Assembly: GCA_030591305.1 (NCBI GenBank) | Contig: JAUVBI010000005.1 | Location: 1 to 33,248 of the forward strand | Length of the DNA stretch: 33,248 nucleotides | Reading direction: 5' to 3' | Source of the DNA: Pseudomonadota bacterium | GTDB lineage: Bacteria > Pseudomonadota > Gammaproteobacteria > Pseudomonadales > Halieaceae | In this document: piece after piece, positions 16,339 to 24,232 of the stretch | How positions within the stretch are numbered: position 1 is the stretch's first letter | Layout of the letters: every line of letters starts with the position of its first letter | The notes under the pieces: generated by a model | Seen by the model: only the letters and a program-made list of their open reading frames with translations | What the model was told of the DNA's origin: nothing | The model's database searches: none | Translations under genes and position numbers: made by a program

Positions 16339-17218
16339 CTTCTGGAGTAACTGGATCATCATTCTGACCACGATCACAATCGTGGGTATCACCTGGATTT
16401 TATTCGCCAACCGCAAGGGCACTCCCCGCGCTGGCGATAACGAGGTGACCACCGGGCACATCTACGATGGCATTGAGGAGTTGGATAACCCACTTCCCGC
16501 CTGGTGGTTTTATATGTTTGTCATTACCATTGTGTGGGGCATTGGCTATCTGGTGGTCTACCCCGGCATGGGCAACTACCCCGGCTTACTGGGCTGGACA
16601 GCGACGGGTCAACACGACCGCACTGTGGAAGTGGCCAATGAGAGGTTTCAGGAAATGCGCGACAAGTATCTCGCCCTGCCTATAGCCGAAATAGCTACCG
16701 ACCCCAAGGTGCTTAAAATGGGCCAGCGCATGTTTGCCAACAGTTGTGCCCAGTGTCACGGCGCTGATGCCAAGGGCCGTTATGGTTTTCCCAACCTGAC
16801 GGATGGCGATTGGATCTACAGTGGGACTGCCGAGGGAATCAAGAAGACTATCCACGACGGGCGTAGAGCTGTTATGCCAGCATGGGGAGAGATTCTCGGT
16901 GACCAGGGTGTACAAGAAGCCACTGCCTACATAATGTCGCTGAGCGGCCGTAAAGGTAACCCGGAAGACATTGCTGCAGGTGAAGCACGCTTCAAAACAT
17001 ATTGCGCCGCATGTCACCAGAGTGATGGCACTGGCAACCCCCTTATGGGGGCCCCAAATCTGGCCAATGGCATTTGGCTGTACGGTGGCAAGCCCGAGCA
17101 GATCAGCCAAACCATACGCAGTGGACGAAACGGCGTGATGCCCGCGCATAAGGACACTCTCAGTGAGGACAAGATTCACATTCTCACGGCCTATATATAC
17201 AGCCTGAACCAGCCCTGA
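16331..17218 (+). CDS. ccoP: cbb3-type oxidase diheme cytochrome c subunit (CcoP)
   Basis: The 295-residue subunit has two hydrophobic segments (about residues 8-26 and 57-77) and two heme c sites, CAQCH at 139-143 and CAACH at 225-229. Axial methionines fit VMPAWGE and VMPAHKD. It receives electrons from soluble cytochrome c and hands them to CcoO. The start overlaps the end of ccoQ, indicating coupled translation. A strong hairpin lies 22 bases after its stop, before ccoG. Confidence 0.96.
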   Translation: MTSFWSNWIIILTTITIVGITWILFANRKGTPRAGDNEVTTGHIYDGIEELDNPLPAWWFYMFVITIVWGIGYLVVYPGMGNYPGLLGWTATGQHDRTVEVANERFQEMRDKYLALPIAEIATDPKVLKMGQRMFANSCAQCHGADAKGRYGFPNLTDGDWIYSGTAEGIKKTIHDGRRAVMPAWGEILGDQGVQEATAYIMSLSGRKGNPEDIAAGEARFKTYCAACHQSDGTGNPLMGAPNLANGIWLYGGKPEQISQTIRSGRNGVMPAHKDTLSEDKIHILTAYIYSLNQP

Positions 17219-17240
17219 AGGCTGCTCAATTCGTTCAATT

Positions 17241-17265
17241 AGCAGGGCTCTGCGCTAGCCCTGCT
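17241..17265 (+). terminator. 9-bp hairpin between ccoP and ccoG (terminator, attenuator or processing site)
   Basis: AGCAGGGCT at 17241-17249 and its exact complement at 17257-17265 enclose a 7-base loop. Only CTGTT follows, not a U-run, so a classic rho-independent terminator is unlikely. It may instead protect the ccoNOQP message or lower ccoGHIS expression. Confidence 0.5.
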
Positions 17266-17290
17266 CTGTTCCCTGACTGCACACCGGATC

Positions 17291-18706
17291 ATGGTAATGA
17301 AAGACGAAGATTTAATCGATGTTCAGGAGGTCACCCCTGCGGAAGTCGGTGAAATCGATCTCTATGAGCGCCGGGAGAAAATATATACCCGAAAAATTGA
17401 GGGTTTCTTCCAGAAAATTCGTCTGTACACCGGTTGGCCCCTGCTACTGGGGTATATATTCTTACCGTGGCTTAGCTGGGACGGACGGCAAGCCATACTG
17501 TTCGATCTACCCGCACGAAAATTTCACATTCTCGGCTTAACCCTGTGGCCCCAGGATTTCCCCCTGCTCGCCTTCCTGTTAATTATCGCAGCATTCGGTC
17601 TGTTTACAGTGACAGTATTCGCTGGCCGGGTATGGTGTGGCTACACCTGCCCCCAGACAGTGTGGACCAGTATCTTTATGTGGCTGGAACAAAAGACCGA
17701 GGGCAGCCGCAATCAGAGAATCAAGCTGGACAAGGCTCCCTGGAATGCTCAAAAAATAGCCAGGCGAGCGGCCAAGCACATCTCCTGGCTATTTGTCGGC
17801 TTTGTTACCGGCCTGACTTTTGTGGGTTACTTTTACCCCATTAAGGAATTGGTCGTTGATTTCGCCACATGTTCAGTTGGCCAATGGGCACTGATGTGGA
17901 CGGTATTTTTCACCTTGGCAACCTACATCAACGCAGGCTGGATGCGCGAGCAGGTGTGCATGTACATGTGCCCCTACGCCCGTTTTCAATCAGTCATGTT
18001 TGATAAAGACACGCTCATTGTTTCCTATGACACTAAACGTGGAGAGTCCCGCGGCTCACGTAAACACGGCTCTGACTACGCGGCACAGGGCCTGGGAGAT
18101 TGCATTGATTGTGAGTTGTGCGTGCAGGTCTGTCCCACTGGCATAGACATACGCGACGGCCTGCAATACGAGTGTATTGGCTGCGCTCTGTGTATCGATG
18201 CCTGTAATTCTATCATGGATAAAATGAAATACCCCAATGGCCTGATCAGTTACACGTCCGAACATCAGCTTGAAGGGGGCACAACCCACTGGCTGCGACC
18301 GCGTATTATTGGCTATTTTATAGTTTTGCTTATTATGGTTGGTTTATTCACCACACATATTTTAAGTCGGATACCCTTGGAACTGACGGTTATTCGCGAT
18401 CGCACAGAGTTATATCTCACCACAGACTCCGGACAGATAGAAAATATCTATACCCTGCACTTATTGAATATGGATAAGTCCATGCACGAGTTTCATATTT
18501 CCATTTCAGGCATTGAAGGGGCACAGATAATTGGCGAGACGCTATACACACTCGATGGCGGCGAGATTGCATCGGTGACCCTGCGTGTGCGAGCGGACCC
18601 CGCAGCACTGAATAAACCAAGCCAGACGCTACACTTTGATGTAATGGCTACAGACATGCCCTCGTTAAGCACTACCTCCGAATCACGCTTTATGAAACCC
18701 ATATGA
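17291..18706 (+). CDS. ccoG: cytochrome c oxidase accessory protein CcoG (FixG/RdxA)
   Basis: The 471-residue membrane protein has about five hydrophobic segments. It carries the CGYTCPQTVW motif after the second of these and a ferredoxin-like double cluster (CIDCELCVQVCPTGID and CIGCALCIDACN) near residues 275-310. An immunoglobulin-like periplasmic C-terminal domain follows. The family reduces copper during cbb3 assembly (known for CcoG). The stop overlaps the ccoH start (ATGATG at 18703). It is the first of the ccoGHIS assembly genes. Confidence 0.93.
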   Translation: MVMKDEDLIDVQEVTPAEVGEIDLYERREKIYTRKIEGFFQKIRLYTGWPLLLGYIFLPWLSWDGRQAILFDLPARKFHILGLTLWPQDFPLLAFLLIIAAFGLFTVTVFAGRVWCGYTCPQTVWTSIFMWLEQKTEGSRNQRIKLDKAPWNAQKIARRAAKHISWLFVGFVTGLTFVGYFYPIKELVVDFATCSVGQWALMWTVFFTLATYINAGWMREQVCMYMCPYARFQSVMFDKDTLIVSYDTKRGESRGSRKHGSDYAAQGLGDCIDCELCVQVCPTGIDIRDGLQYECIGCALCIDACNSIMDKMKYPNGLISYTSEHQLEGGTTHWLRPRIIGYFIVLLIMVGLFTTHILSRIPLELTVIRDRTELYLTTDSGQIENIYTLHLLNMDKSMHEFHISISGIEGAQIIGETLYTLDGGEIASVTLRVRADPAALNKPSQTLHFDVMATDMPSLSTTSESRFMKPI

Positions 18707-19215
18707 TGGCCTCCAAGCTTCCCCGATACGACACACTGCCCTGGTATAAGCAGTTCTGGCCCTGGCTGTTAATCTCCCTGCCCGGCACGGTAGTTATAGC
18801 CGGTTTTATCACCCTGTATATAGCCCATAAATACTCCGACGACCTGGTTGCGAATGAGCCCTATAAAGTCGGCCTCGTCATCAATCGACAGCTGGAGAAA
18901 AAACAAGTTGCTGAACGCCGAGGTATTACAGCCAGCTTTATGTTTCTGGGAGTGGGCGATGAAAGGCGCGTGGAAGTAAGCATATCCCCCCTGGATGAAG
19001 GCGAGGCGTTGAGCCTTAGCTTATCTCACCCACTGGAAGCTGATCGGGACTTTGAGGTAACGTTACAATACAGCGGCTCGGGGCTATATATCGGCAAACT
19101 GACCCATAAAATTGCACCACGCTGGCACTGGACTCTCGTCTCTGTCGGTGCGGAGCCATGGCGTCTGGATGGCTCGATCAAGCACAGTGAAATTGGCGAT
19201 GAGCCTGTCAACTAA
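18703..19215 (+). CDS. ccoH: FixH/CcoH family assembly protein
   Basis: The 170-residue protein has one N-terminal membrane helix (about residues 19-43, FWPWLLISLPGTVVIAGFITLYIA) and a periplasmic domain ending in GxLxHKIAPRWHWTL, typical of FixH. CcoH is needed for stable cbb3 oxidase. It starts inside the ccoG stop codon and overlaps ccoI by 17 bases. An ATG three bases further in (18706) is an equally possible start. Confidence 0.9.
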   Translation: MMASKLPRYDTLPWYKQFWPWLLISLPGTVVIAGFITLYIAHKYSDDLVANEPYKVGLVINRQLEKKQVAERRGITASFMFLGVGDERRVEVSISPLDEGEALSLSLSHPLEADRDFEVTLQYSGSGLYIGKLTHKIAPRWHWTLVSVGAEPWRLDGSIKHSEIGDEPVN

Positions 19216-21655
19216 GCCCTCGTCAACAGCACCATCAAACGATACCCCCCCTCCTACACCGTGCTTCCACTGCGGAGAGGGTGTGCCGGCAGGCGTGCAT
19301 TATGATGTCCTTATCGACGGCCAAGCCCAGCCCATGTGTTGCCCCGGCTGTCGCGCTGTTGCCAGCCTGATAGCCAGTGGCGGTATGGAGAGCTTCTATC
19401 AACACAGGACAGCGTTCAGCCTCCGCCCGCCAGCGGAGCCCCTCACACAGGACAGCAATAGCGCGGCCCACTTCCTGATCTATGATGACCCGGAACTGGC
19501 CGCCACTTTTACCGAAAAAAACGATTCCGGAAATTGTAAGGCGCGACTGTTACTGGGGGGAATGACCTGCGCCGCCTGCACCTGGTTGATCGAACAATCA
19601 CTACTGACCATGCCCGGTGTAAAAAAAGCCTCGGTACAACTGAGCCAGAGCCGGGTAGACATTGAGTTTCTTCCTGAAGAAACCCTTCTCAGTGGCGTAT
19701 TTCAGCGTATTGAAGCCCTGGGATACAAAGCGCGACCCTTCCAGAGCAGTGCACAGCGCGAGCAGATGTCCGGGGAATACAAAACTGGGCTGAAGCGTTT
19801 GGCTGTCGCCGGTCTGGGTATGATGCAAGTTGGCATGTTTGCCATCGCACTGCACGCGGGCGACATACAGGGGATGGAATATCAGTACCAGGCGCTGTTG
19901 CGCTGGGTCAGCCTGCTGGTGAGCAGCTTTATTGTCCTGTACAGCGCCAGACCTTTTTTTACTACAGCCTGGCGCCACCTGAGACAGGGCGCCCTGGTTA
20001 TGGATTTGCCGGTGGCACTGGCCATCGGTCTGGCCTGGCTGGCCAGCGCCTGGGCCACACTCAGCGGCACCGGTCAGGTTTATTTTGACTCGGTAGTGAT
20101 GTTTACCTTCTTCCTCCTGCTCGCTCGCTTTTTGGAATTACGCGTCAGGCAGCGCAACGCCTCCACCTGGATCGACCTTGAGGACTCCCTGCCGCCACTG
20201 GTTCTGGTTCGCACAGATGGGCAGTGGCAAAACAGACTGCGTCAGAAAGTCGAAGCTGGCAATACCGTTTTATTAAAACCAGGAGAAACCATTGCGATAG
20301 ATGCACAGCTCATAAAAGGTAATAGCGCTGTGCAGGAAAGTGCCTTCAATGGCGAGGAGTTGCCCCGGACTGTGCAGCCAGGTGATACCGTTTATGCGGG
20401 CACCGTCAATATGGAGGCAAGCATGGAAGCCCGCGTACTGGGCTCCTACCGCGACACACGCCTGGCCCTGCTGCAGCGCTCCATCACACGCGGTGAAGCA
20501 GATAAACCCGCCCTGGCAAAGCTGGCCGACAGGGTCGCCTCACGCTTTGTCGCCGCTGTATTAATGATTACCGCTGCCACCGCAATCACATGGGCTTATA
20601 TAGATCCCCAGCAGGCCTTGTGGATCAGTCTTTCTGTACTGGTCATTAGCTGCCCCTGTGCACTCTCCCTGGCGACACCGGCAGCCCTGACCGCAGCTGC
20701 CAATGCACTGCGCTCCGCCGGCATTATTGTCAGGGGTGAAAACGCACTGGAATCCCTGTCCCGCATCTCCCACCTGGTGTTTGATAAAACCGGAACCCTG
20801 ACCGAGGGCAAACTCACGATAGCCAAAATTGTCACGCTGGCTGAAGTATCTGAGCCAGAAGTCCTGGCTCTGGCCGCCGCCCTGCAACAGCATTCCAACC
20901 ACCCCATAGCCCGTGCCTTCGAAGCAACAGACAGTAATGTTCATTTTGACAGTGTGGATTATGAAATAGGTGCGGGGCTGACTGGCCAACGGGGGGCCTA
21001 CCGCTACACCCTGGGCAGTGAGCACTTTAGTCGTCAGCACACGCCCGCCTGCCCCGCACCCCCCGGTGATAAGCTCTATTGGATTGCACTGTGCAGGGCT
21101 GACGTACCCCTGGCCTGGATTGGCCTGAACGATACAGTACGGGCTGAAGCCAAGGAGGTAGTCGACACAGCAAAAGCAGCGGGCCTGGCCGTGGAGCTCT
21201 TGACCGGCGACAGCTCCGACCAGGGGCCCTCTCTTGCCGCACAGCTGGGTATAGATACGCTGAACGTGGACATGCGGCCGCAGCAAAAAATGGAATATGT
21301 AAAACAACTGCAGGGCGGGGGCGCCATCGTGGCAATGGTGGGTGATGGTCTAAATGATGCGCCGGTGTTGAGTGTGGCAAATACATCCTTTGCCGTGGCG
21401 GGTGCTACCGACCTGGCCCGCACTCAGGCCGATTTTTTAGTGGTAGAGGGGGATCTGCATGCGATCATTCACACCTGGCGAAAATCGCGCCAGTGCAGGC
21501 GTATTATCAAGCAGAATTTTGCCTGGGCACTGGGATACAATGTCATTGCTATACCCCTGGCAGCATTTGGCTTTATCCCCCCCTGGGCCGCAGCGATAGG
21601 CATGTCGCTGAGCTCCCTGCTGGTGGTGTTAAACTCACTGCGCCTGAACAGATAA
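19199..21655 (+). CDS. ccoI: copper-transporting P1-type ATPase CcoI (CtpA/FixI type)
   Basis: The 818-residue protein has an N-terminal metal-binding part (CFHCG at 22-26 and CCPGC at 47-51), then a heavy-metal domain with GMTCAAC (C124, C127). The membrane CPC motif is at 485-487, the phosphorylation site DKTGT begins at D529, HSNHPIA follows, and the hinge GDGLNDAP begins near 715. It supplies copper for the CuB site of the cbb3 oxidase. The frame is open to 19112, but the ATG at 19199 gives the usual FixI N-terminus and overlaps ccoH by 17 bases. Position between ccoH and ccoS supports CcoI rather than a general CopA. Confidence 0.94.
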   Translation: MSLSTKPSSTAPSNDTPPPTPCFHCGEGVPAGVHYDVLIDGQAQPMCCPGCRAVASLIASGGMESFYQHRTAFSLRPPAEPLTQDSNSAAHFLIYDDPELAATFTEKNDSGNCKARLLLGGMTCAACTWLIEQSLLTMPGVKKASVQLSQSRVDIEFLPEETLLSGVFQRIEALGYKARPFQSSAQREQMSGEYKTGLKRLAVAGLGMMQVGMFAIALHAGDIQGMEYQYQALLRWVSLLVSSFIVLYSARPFFTTAWRHLRQGALVMDLPVALAIGLAWLASAWATLSGTGQVYFDSVVMFTFFLLLARFLELRVRQRNASTWIDLEDSLPPLVLVRTDGQWQNRLRQKVEAGNTVLLKPGETIAIDAQLIKGNSAVQESAFNGEELPRTVQPGDTVYAGTVNMEASMEARVLGSYRDTRLALLQRSITRGEADKPALAKLADRVASRFVAAVLMITAATAITWAYIDPQQALWISLSVLVISCPCALSLATPAALTAAANALRSAGIIVRGENALESLSRISHLVFDKTGTLTEGKLTIAKIVTLAEVSEPEVLALAAALQQHSNHPIARAFEATDSNVHFDSVDYEIGAGLTGQRGAYRYTLGSEHFSRQHTPACPAPPGDKLYWIALCRADVPLAWIGLNDTVRAEAKEVVDTAKAAGLAVELLTGDSSDQGPSLAAQLGIDTLNVDMRPQQKMEYVKQLQGGGAIVAMVGDGLNDAPVLSVANTSFAVAGATDLARTQADFLVVEGDLHAIIHTWRKSRQCRRIIKQNFAWALGYNVIAIPLAAFGFIPPWAAAIGMSLSSLLVVLNSLRLNR

Positions 21656-21669
21656 ACCGGAACCTGACT

Positions 21670-21849
21670 GTGGCCAGCTTATATTTTCTTATTCCTGTCG
21701 CACTGCTATTTTGTGCCATCGCGATTAAATTATTGCTATGGGCCATTAACAGTGGTCAATACGACGATCTGGACAAGGAGGCCTGGAAGATATTGGCCGA
21801 TGACGAACCCACAGCCGAGGCGAACCCGGCGGACTCGGAGAAACCATAA
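21670..21849 (+). CDS. ccoS: cbb3 oxidase maturation protein CcoS
   Basis: This is a 59-residue protein with a GTG start at 21670. Its opening ASLYFLIPVALLFCAIAIKLLLWAI forms one membrane helix and is followed by NSGQYDDLDKEAW, the CcoS signature. An acidic tail follows. CcoS is required for cofactor insertion into cbb3 oxidase. The frame is open further upstream, inside ccoI, but that stretch does not resemble the family. Confidence 0.92.
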   Translation: MASLYFLIPVALLFCAIAIKLLLWAINSGQYDDLDKEAWKILADDEPTAEANPADSEKP

Positions 21850-21869
21850 TCTTAAGCGAGCTCTCCTTT

Positions 21870-22547
21870 TTGGGTGCCATTGGCCTGGGTCTTGCCGGCG
21901 CCGGGCACTGTCTTGGTATGTGCGGTGGCATAGCAGCTGCTCTCAACCTCGGTGGCAACAAGAGCCCCACTATCACGGTGGCCTACCATCTGGGCAGAAT
22001 CTCCAGTTACACCATGCTGGGGGGGGCACTGGGCTTTGCCGCAGGCGCCGTGGATCTACAGGGCTGGACAACGGCCCTACGCTACATCGCCGGCTTTTTG
22101 TTACTGGGAATGGGTTTGTATATCGCAGACTGGTGGCGCGGCATGGCGCAACTGGAGCGCCTGGGAGCAAAACTGTGGCAGCCCGTACAGACGTTTTCCT
22201 CGCGTTATCTGCCAATACAGCATTGGAGCCATGCCCTGGGGCTGGGCCTGTGCTGGGGGCTGATGCCCTGCGGGCTCATCTACAGCAGCCTAGCCTGGGC
22301 GGCAACAGCACAGAGTGGGCTTCACTCTGCAATGCTGATGCTTTGCTTTGGCCTCGGCACCCTACCGGCAATGCTGGCGACCAGTTTTGGGGCGGTAAAT
22401 ATCCAGAATTTTTTACGGCGCAGAGGCCTTAAAATACTTATTGCACTGTTCCTTATCGCCTCCGGAGTGTGGACGATATATATGACCCATTCCCACGGCA
22501 TGCACGACAGCAGTATCAGATCGGAGCATTCTGAACATATGCACTAG
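21870..22547 (+). CDS. sulfite exporter TauE/SafE (UreH-like) membrane protein of the cco cluster
   Basis: The product has about six membrane helices and the motif GHCLGMCGG near its N-terminus, with WGLMPCGLIY in the middle. These cysteine-containing signatures mark the UreH-like TauE/SafE proteins often found after ccoS, for which a copper-related role in oxidase assembly is suspected. The C-terminus is histidine-rich (HSHGMHDSS...HSEHMH), which could bind metal. The earliest standard start is TTG at 21870, giving 225 residues. The same frame continues upstream to the ccoS stop and would add LSELSF, which looks family-like, but offers only ATA or ATC as start. Confidence 0.82.
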   Translation: MGAIGLGLAGAGHCLGMCGGIAAALNLGGNKSPTITVAYHLGRISSYTMLGGALGFAAGAVDLQGWTTALRYIAGFLLLGMGLYIADWWRGMAQLERLGAKLWQPVQTFSSRYLPIQHWSHALGLGLCWGLMPCGLIYSSLAWAATAQSGLHSAMLMLCFGLGTLPAMLATSFGAVNIQNFLRRRGLKILIALFLIASGVWTIYMTHSHGMHDSSIRSEHSEHMH

Positions 22548-22565
22548 TGAAGTAATTCGGGAGAG

Positions 22566-22639
22566 AATTCGGGGACAGTTTACTTAATTATGCAGGGGCA
22601 GCCCTGCCCCTGCATAATTAAGTAAACTGTCCCCGAATT
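22566..22639. repeat. perfect 36-bp inverted repeat
   Basis: Arms 22566-22601 and 22604-22639 are exact reverse complements with only CC between them. The core GGGGACAGTTTACTTAAT resembles repeats I associate from memory with RAYT-type (REP-associated, Y1 family) transposases of gammaproteobacteria. No transposase gene is present here, so it would be a non-autonomous copy. Confidence 0.9.
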
Positions 22640-22642
22640 ATA

Positions 22643-22666
22643 TTAAGTAAACTGTCCCCGAATTAA
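22643..22666. repeat. third copy of the repeat core, direct orientation with the right arm
   Basis: About 24 bases (ATTAAGTAAACTGTCCCCGA and the following AATT) repeat the right arm of the neighbouring inverted repeat, starting 3 bases after it ends. A partial AATTCGGG also occurs at 22554-22560, just before the left arm. Confidence 0.8.
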
Positions 22667-22671
22667 GACTT

Positions 22672-22703
22672 TAATAAAAAAAGCCCCGCTAAAAAAGCGG
22701 GGC
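22672..22703 (-). terminator. rho-independent terminator for the minus-strand remnant
   Basis: GCCCCGC at 22683-22689 pairs with GCGGGGC at 22697-22703 around a T plus six A. On the minus strand the hairpin is followed by a run of T (the complement of AATAAAAAAA at 22673-22682). The direction fits the outer-membrane-protein remnant, whose stop lies 39 bases before it. Confidence 0.85.
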
Positions 22704-22741
22704 CAAGCACCATAAGACCGTAGGTGAGCCGGTCAAATGGG

Positions 22742-22825
22742 TTAAAAACGGTAGGCTATACCCAGGTTGTATACCCCCTCATCAAATGTGGCACCCCTTA
22801 ATACCGTGGAGAAAACTTTCTTCAT
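22742..22825 (-). pseudogene. outer-membrane-protein gene reduced to its first and last codons
   Basis: An ATG at 22825 with GGAG seven bases upstream opens a 27-residue frame, MKKVFSTVLRGATFDEGVYN and then LGIAYRF, with stop TAA at 22742-22744. The first eight residues look like the start of a signal peptide. The last dozen (GVYNLGIAYRF, ending in phenylalanine) look like the final strand of an outer-membrane beta-barrel, possibly FadL/OmpP1-like. A normal terminator follows. The simplest reading is one internal, in-frame deletion that removed nearly all of the gene but left its expression signals. It could instead be a chance small gene. Confidence 0.55.
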
Positions 22826-23017
22826 TAATAACTCCATCGGTTACTTCACTATTGGGGTGCAAACCAGCACATACTGCAATATGCGCATAATAAGGGTTCA
22901 GTGGAAGATGAGCATTGATGTCGGTCAAGGTGCGGGGGCTGCACTGCTAGCTGCATACTATTTGCGGGAAACCGAAGCGTTAGCTATTTATCATGTAGTT
23001 ACAAGCACTTCACAATG

Positions 23018-23482
23018 TCATTCCCATGGCGAAGAAAGTGAGTTTCCACAGCCCATAAAGGTCTGTGCATTCAGGTAAAGCGTGACCGTGCTGGTAAATG
23101 TGTCACCCTTCATGGTGTCGGTACAAAGCTGCTCTAGAATCTCCACCTTCAGCTCCCCATTCTCATTGCTGGCAGAGTAAATAGTAAGATCACCAACCGT
23201 GCTCATGAACGGGGCCGGAAACAATACACGGTTCATACCATAGTCTCCGACGAACAAGATATGACGATCGTGCTGTATCTCCAGGTGCCACCCCGGTTCA
23301 TTTCCCACCGCTCGAAAATCAACTCCTCGACACCGCGCGTCCTCCCAGGGGCCTCGGCCGGGGGCCAGCTTACAGTCAGCGTATTCTCGTTCGTCACTAG
23401 CAGTACATGCAGCCAATATGAACAATGCAAATACCGGGACGAGGAACCTTGAGGCAGAGAGACGGGTGAATGATCCGTGCAT
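23018..23482 (-). CDS. COG3650-family lipoprotein
   Basis: The 154-residue protein has a type II signal peptide ending FILAAC, so C26 would be lipidated. The mature part carries FRAVGNEPGWHLEI and, later, CTDTMKGDTFTSTVTLYL with a final GCG. Both are landmarks of the COG3650 domain, whose function is unknown. It is probably anchored to the periplasmic face of the outer membrane. It follows the TauE/SafE permease gene by 12 bases on the same strand, so it may be the last gene of that unit. Confidence 0.75.
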   Translation of the reverse strand: MHGSFTRLSASRFLVPVFALFILAACTASDEREYADCKLAPGRGPWEDARCRGVDFRAVGNEPGWHLEIQHDRHILFVGDYGMNRVLFPAPFMSTVGDLTIYSASNENGELKVEILEQLCTDTMKGDTFTSTVTLYLNAQTFMGCGNSLSSPWE

Positions 23483-23494
23483 AAGTGTATTGAC

Positions 23495-24232
23495 TTAGGT
23501 GATTGGGTTAATGAGAGTAAGAATAATCATACGCAATGCCAACAACGTTACCACTAGTTTGAAGCAAAGATGAAAAATCTTCTGTGGAATCATGGAACGC
23601 AAACGGGTTCCCACCCAGGAGCCGAGAATAACCGCAACCGCCATTGCAAGGATCAGCTCAATCCATGGCATAAACGCGAAACCCATCAGGCCGAAGGCCA
23701 GCATTCGCAATCCATGATTCAGGCTCATATAGACGGCGGTATTTACCACCAGCCAATCCCGCTCGCTGTTGTGCCGCAACAGTACAGCGGCCCCCAGGGG
23801 CCCAGTCGCACCCGCCACCATACCCAGACCTGTCTGATAGAAGCCCAACAGGATAAGCGCGAGCTGCCCACCCCCTTTTGGCTGGGGCAACTTAAACCAG
23901 GTAATAAACAGGATAATGGAGCCGATTAATCCCGGTACCCACCTCAGGTCCAGACCGGAATATATTTTAGCTCCAAACCAGGCGCCGGCAAATGAACCGA
24001 TGGTAACCGCGGGGATTAAGCTCCAGTCAATATCCCGCCATCCAAAGGCCGCCCTGGATACATTACTGGTCAGCTGGGTGATCGCATGGATGGGTATGAT
24101 AGCTGCAGTGGGAACCAACCCAGGCATCAGGGCAATGAGTAACACCCCTCCTCCCATTCCTATGGCACCGGCCACCACGGAAGTAAAAAAGGCTATGGGA
24201 ACAAGGGCGAATTCACCCAAGAGAGGGTTCAC
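23495..24232 (-). CDS. TauE/SafE family membrane permease (DUF81)
   Basis: The 245-residue protein has about seven to eight hydrophobic segments. Both halves carry the glycine-rich family motifs, GAIGMGGGVLLIALM near residue 22 and GMVAGATGPLGA in the second half. The family exports sulfite, sulfoacetate or other organic anions; the substrate here cannot be told. It is unrelated in detail to the UreH-like protein at 21870. The start overlaps the end of the glutathione S-transferase gene by 20 bases, pointing to one transcript. Confidence 0.85.
   Translation of the reverse strand: MNPLLGEFALVPIAFFTSVVAGAIGMGGGVLLIALMPGLVPTAAIIPIHAITQLTSNVSRAAFGWRDIDWSLIPAVTIGSFAGAWFGAKIYSGLDLRWVPGLIGSIILFITWFKLPQPKGGGQLALILLGFYQTGLGMVAGATGPLGAAVLLRHNSERDWLVVNTAVYMSLNHGLRMLAFGLMGFAFMPWIELILAMAVAVILGSWVGTRLRSMIPQKIFHLCFKLVVTLLALRMIILTLINPIT

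Larger units (their letters stand above)
22548..23017. other. non-coding region with repeats, terminator and gene remnant
   Basis: This 470-base gap holds the inverted repeat and third repeat copy (22566-22666), a minus-strand terminator (22672-22703) and the outer-membrane-protein remnant (22742-22825). The stretch 22826-23017 shows the remnant's ribosome binding site and nothing else recognisable; it may be the old promoter region. Confidence 0.6.

Noticed and set aside
20561..21307. Antisense open frame of 248 codons inside ccoI
   Set aside because: It lies wholly within the strongly conserved ATPase region and shows no family features.
22566..22666. CRISPR array
   Set aside because: The repeats are inverted and adjacent rather than regularly spaced by unique spacers, and no cas gene is present.
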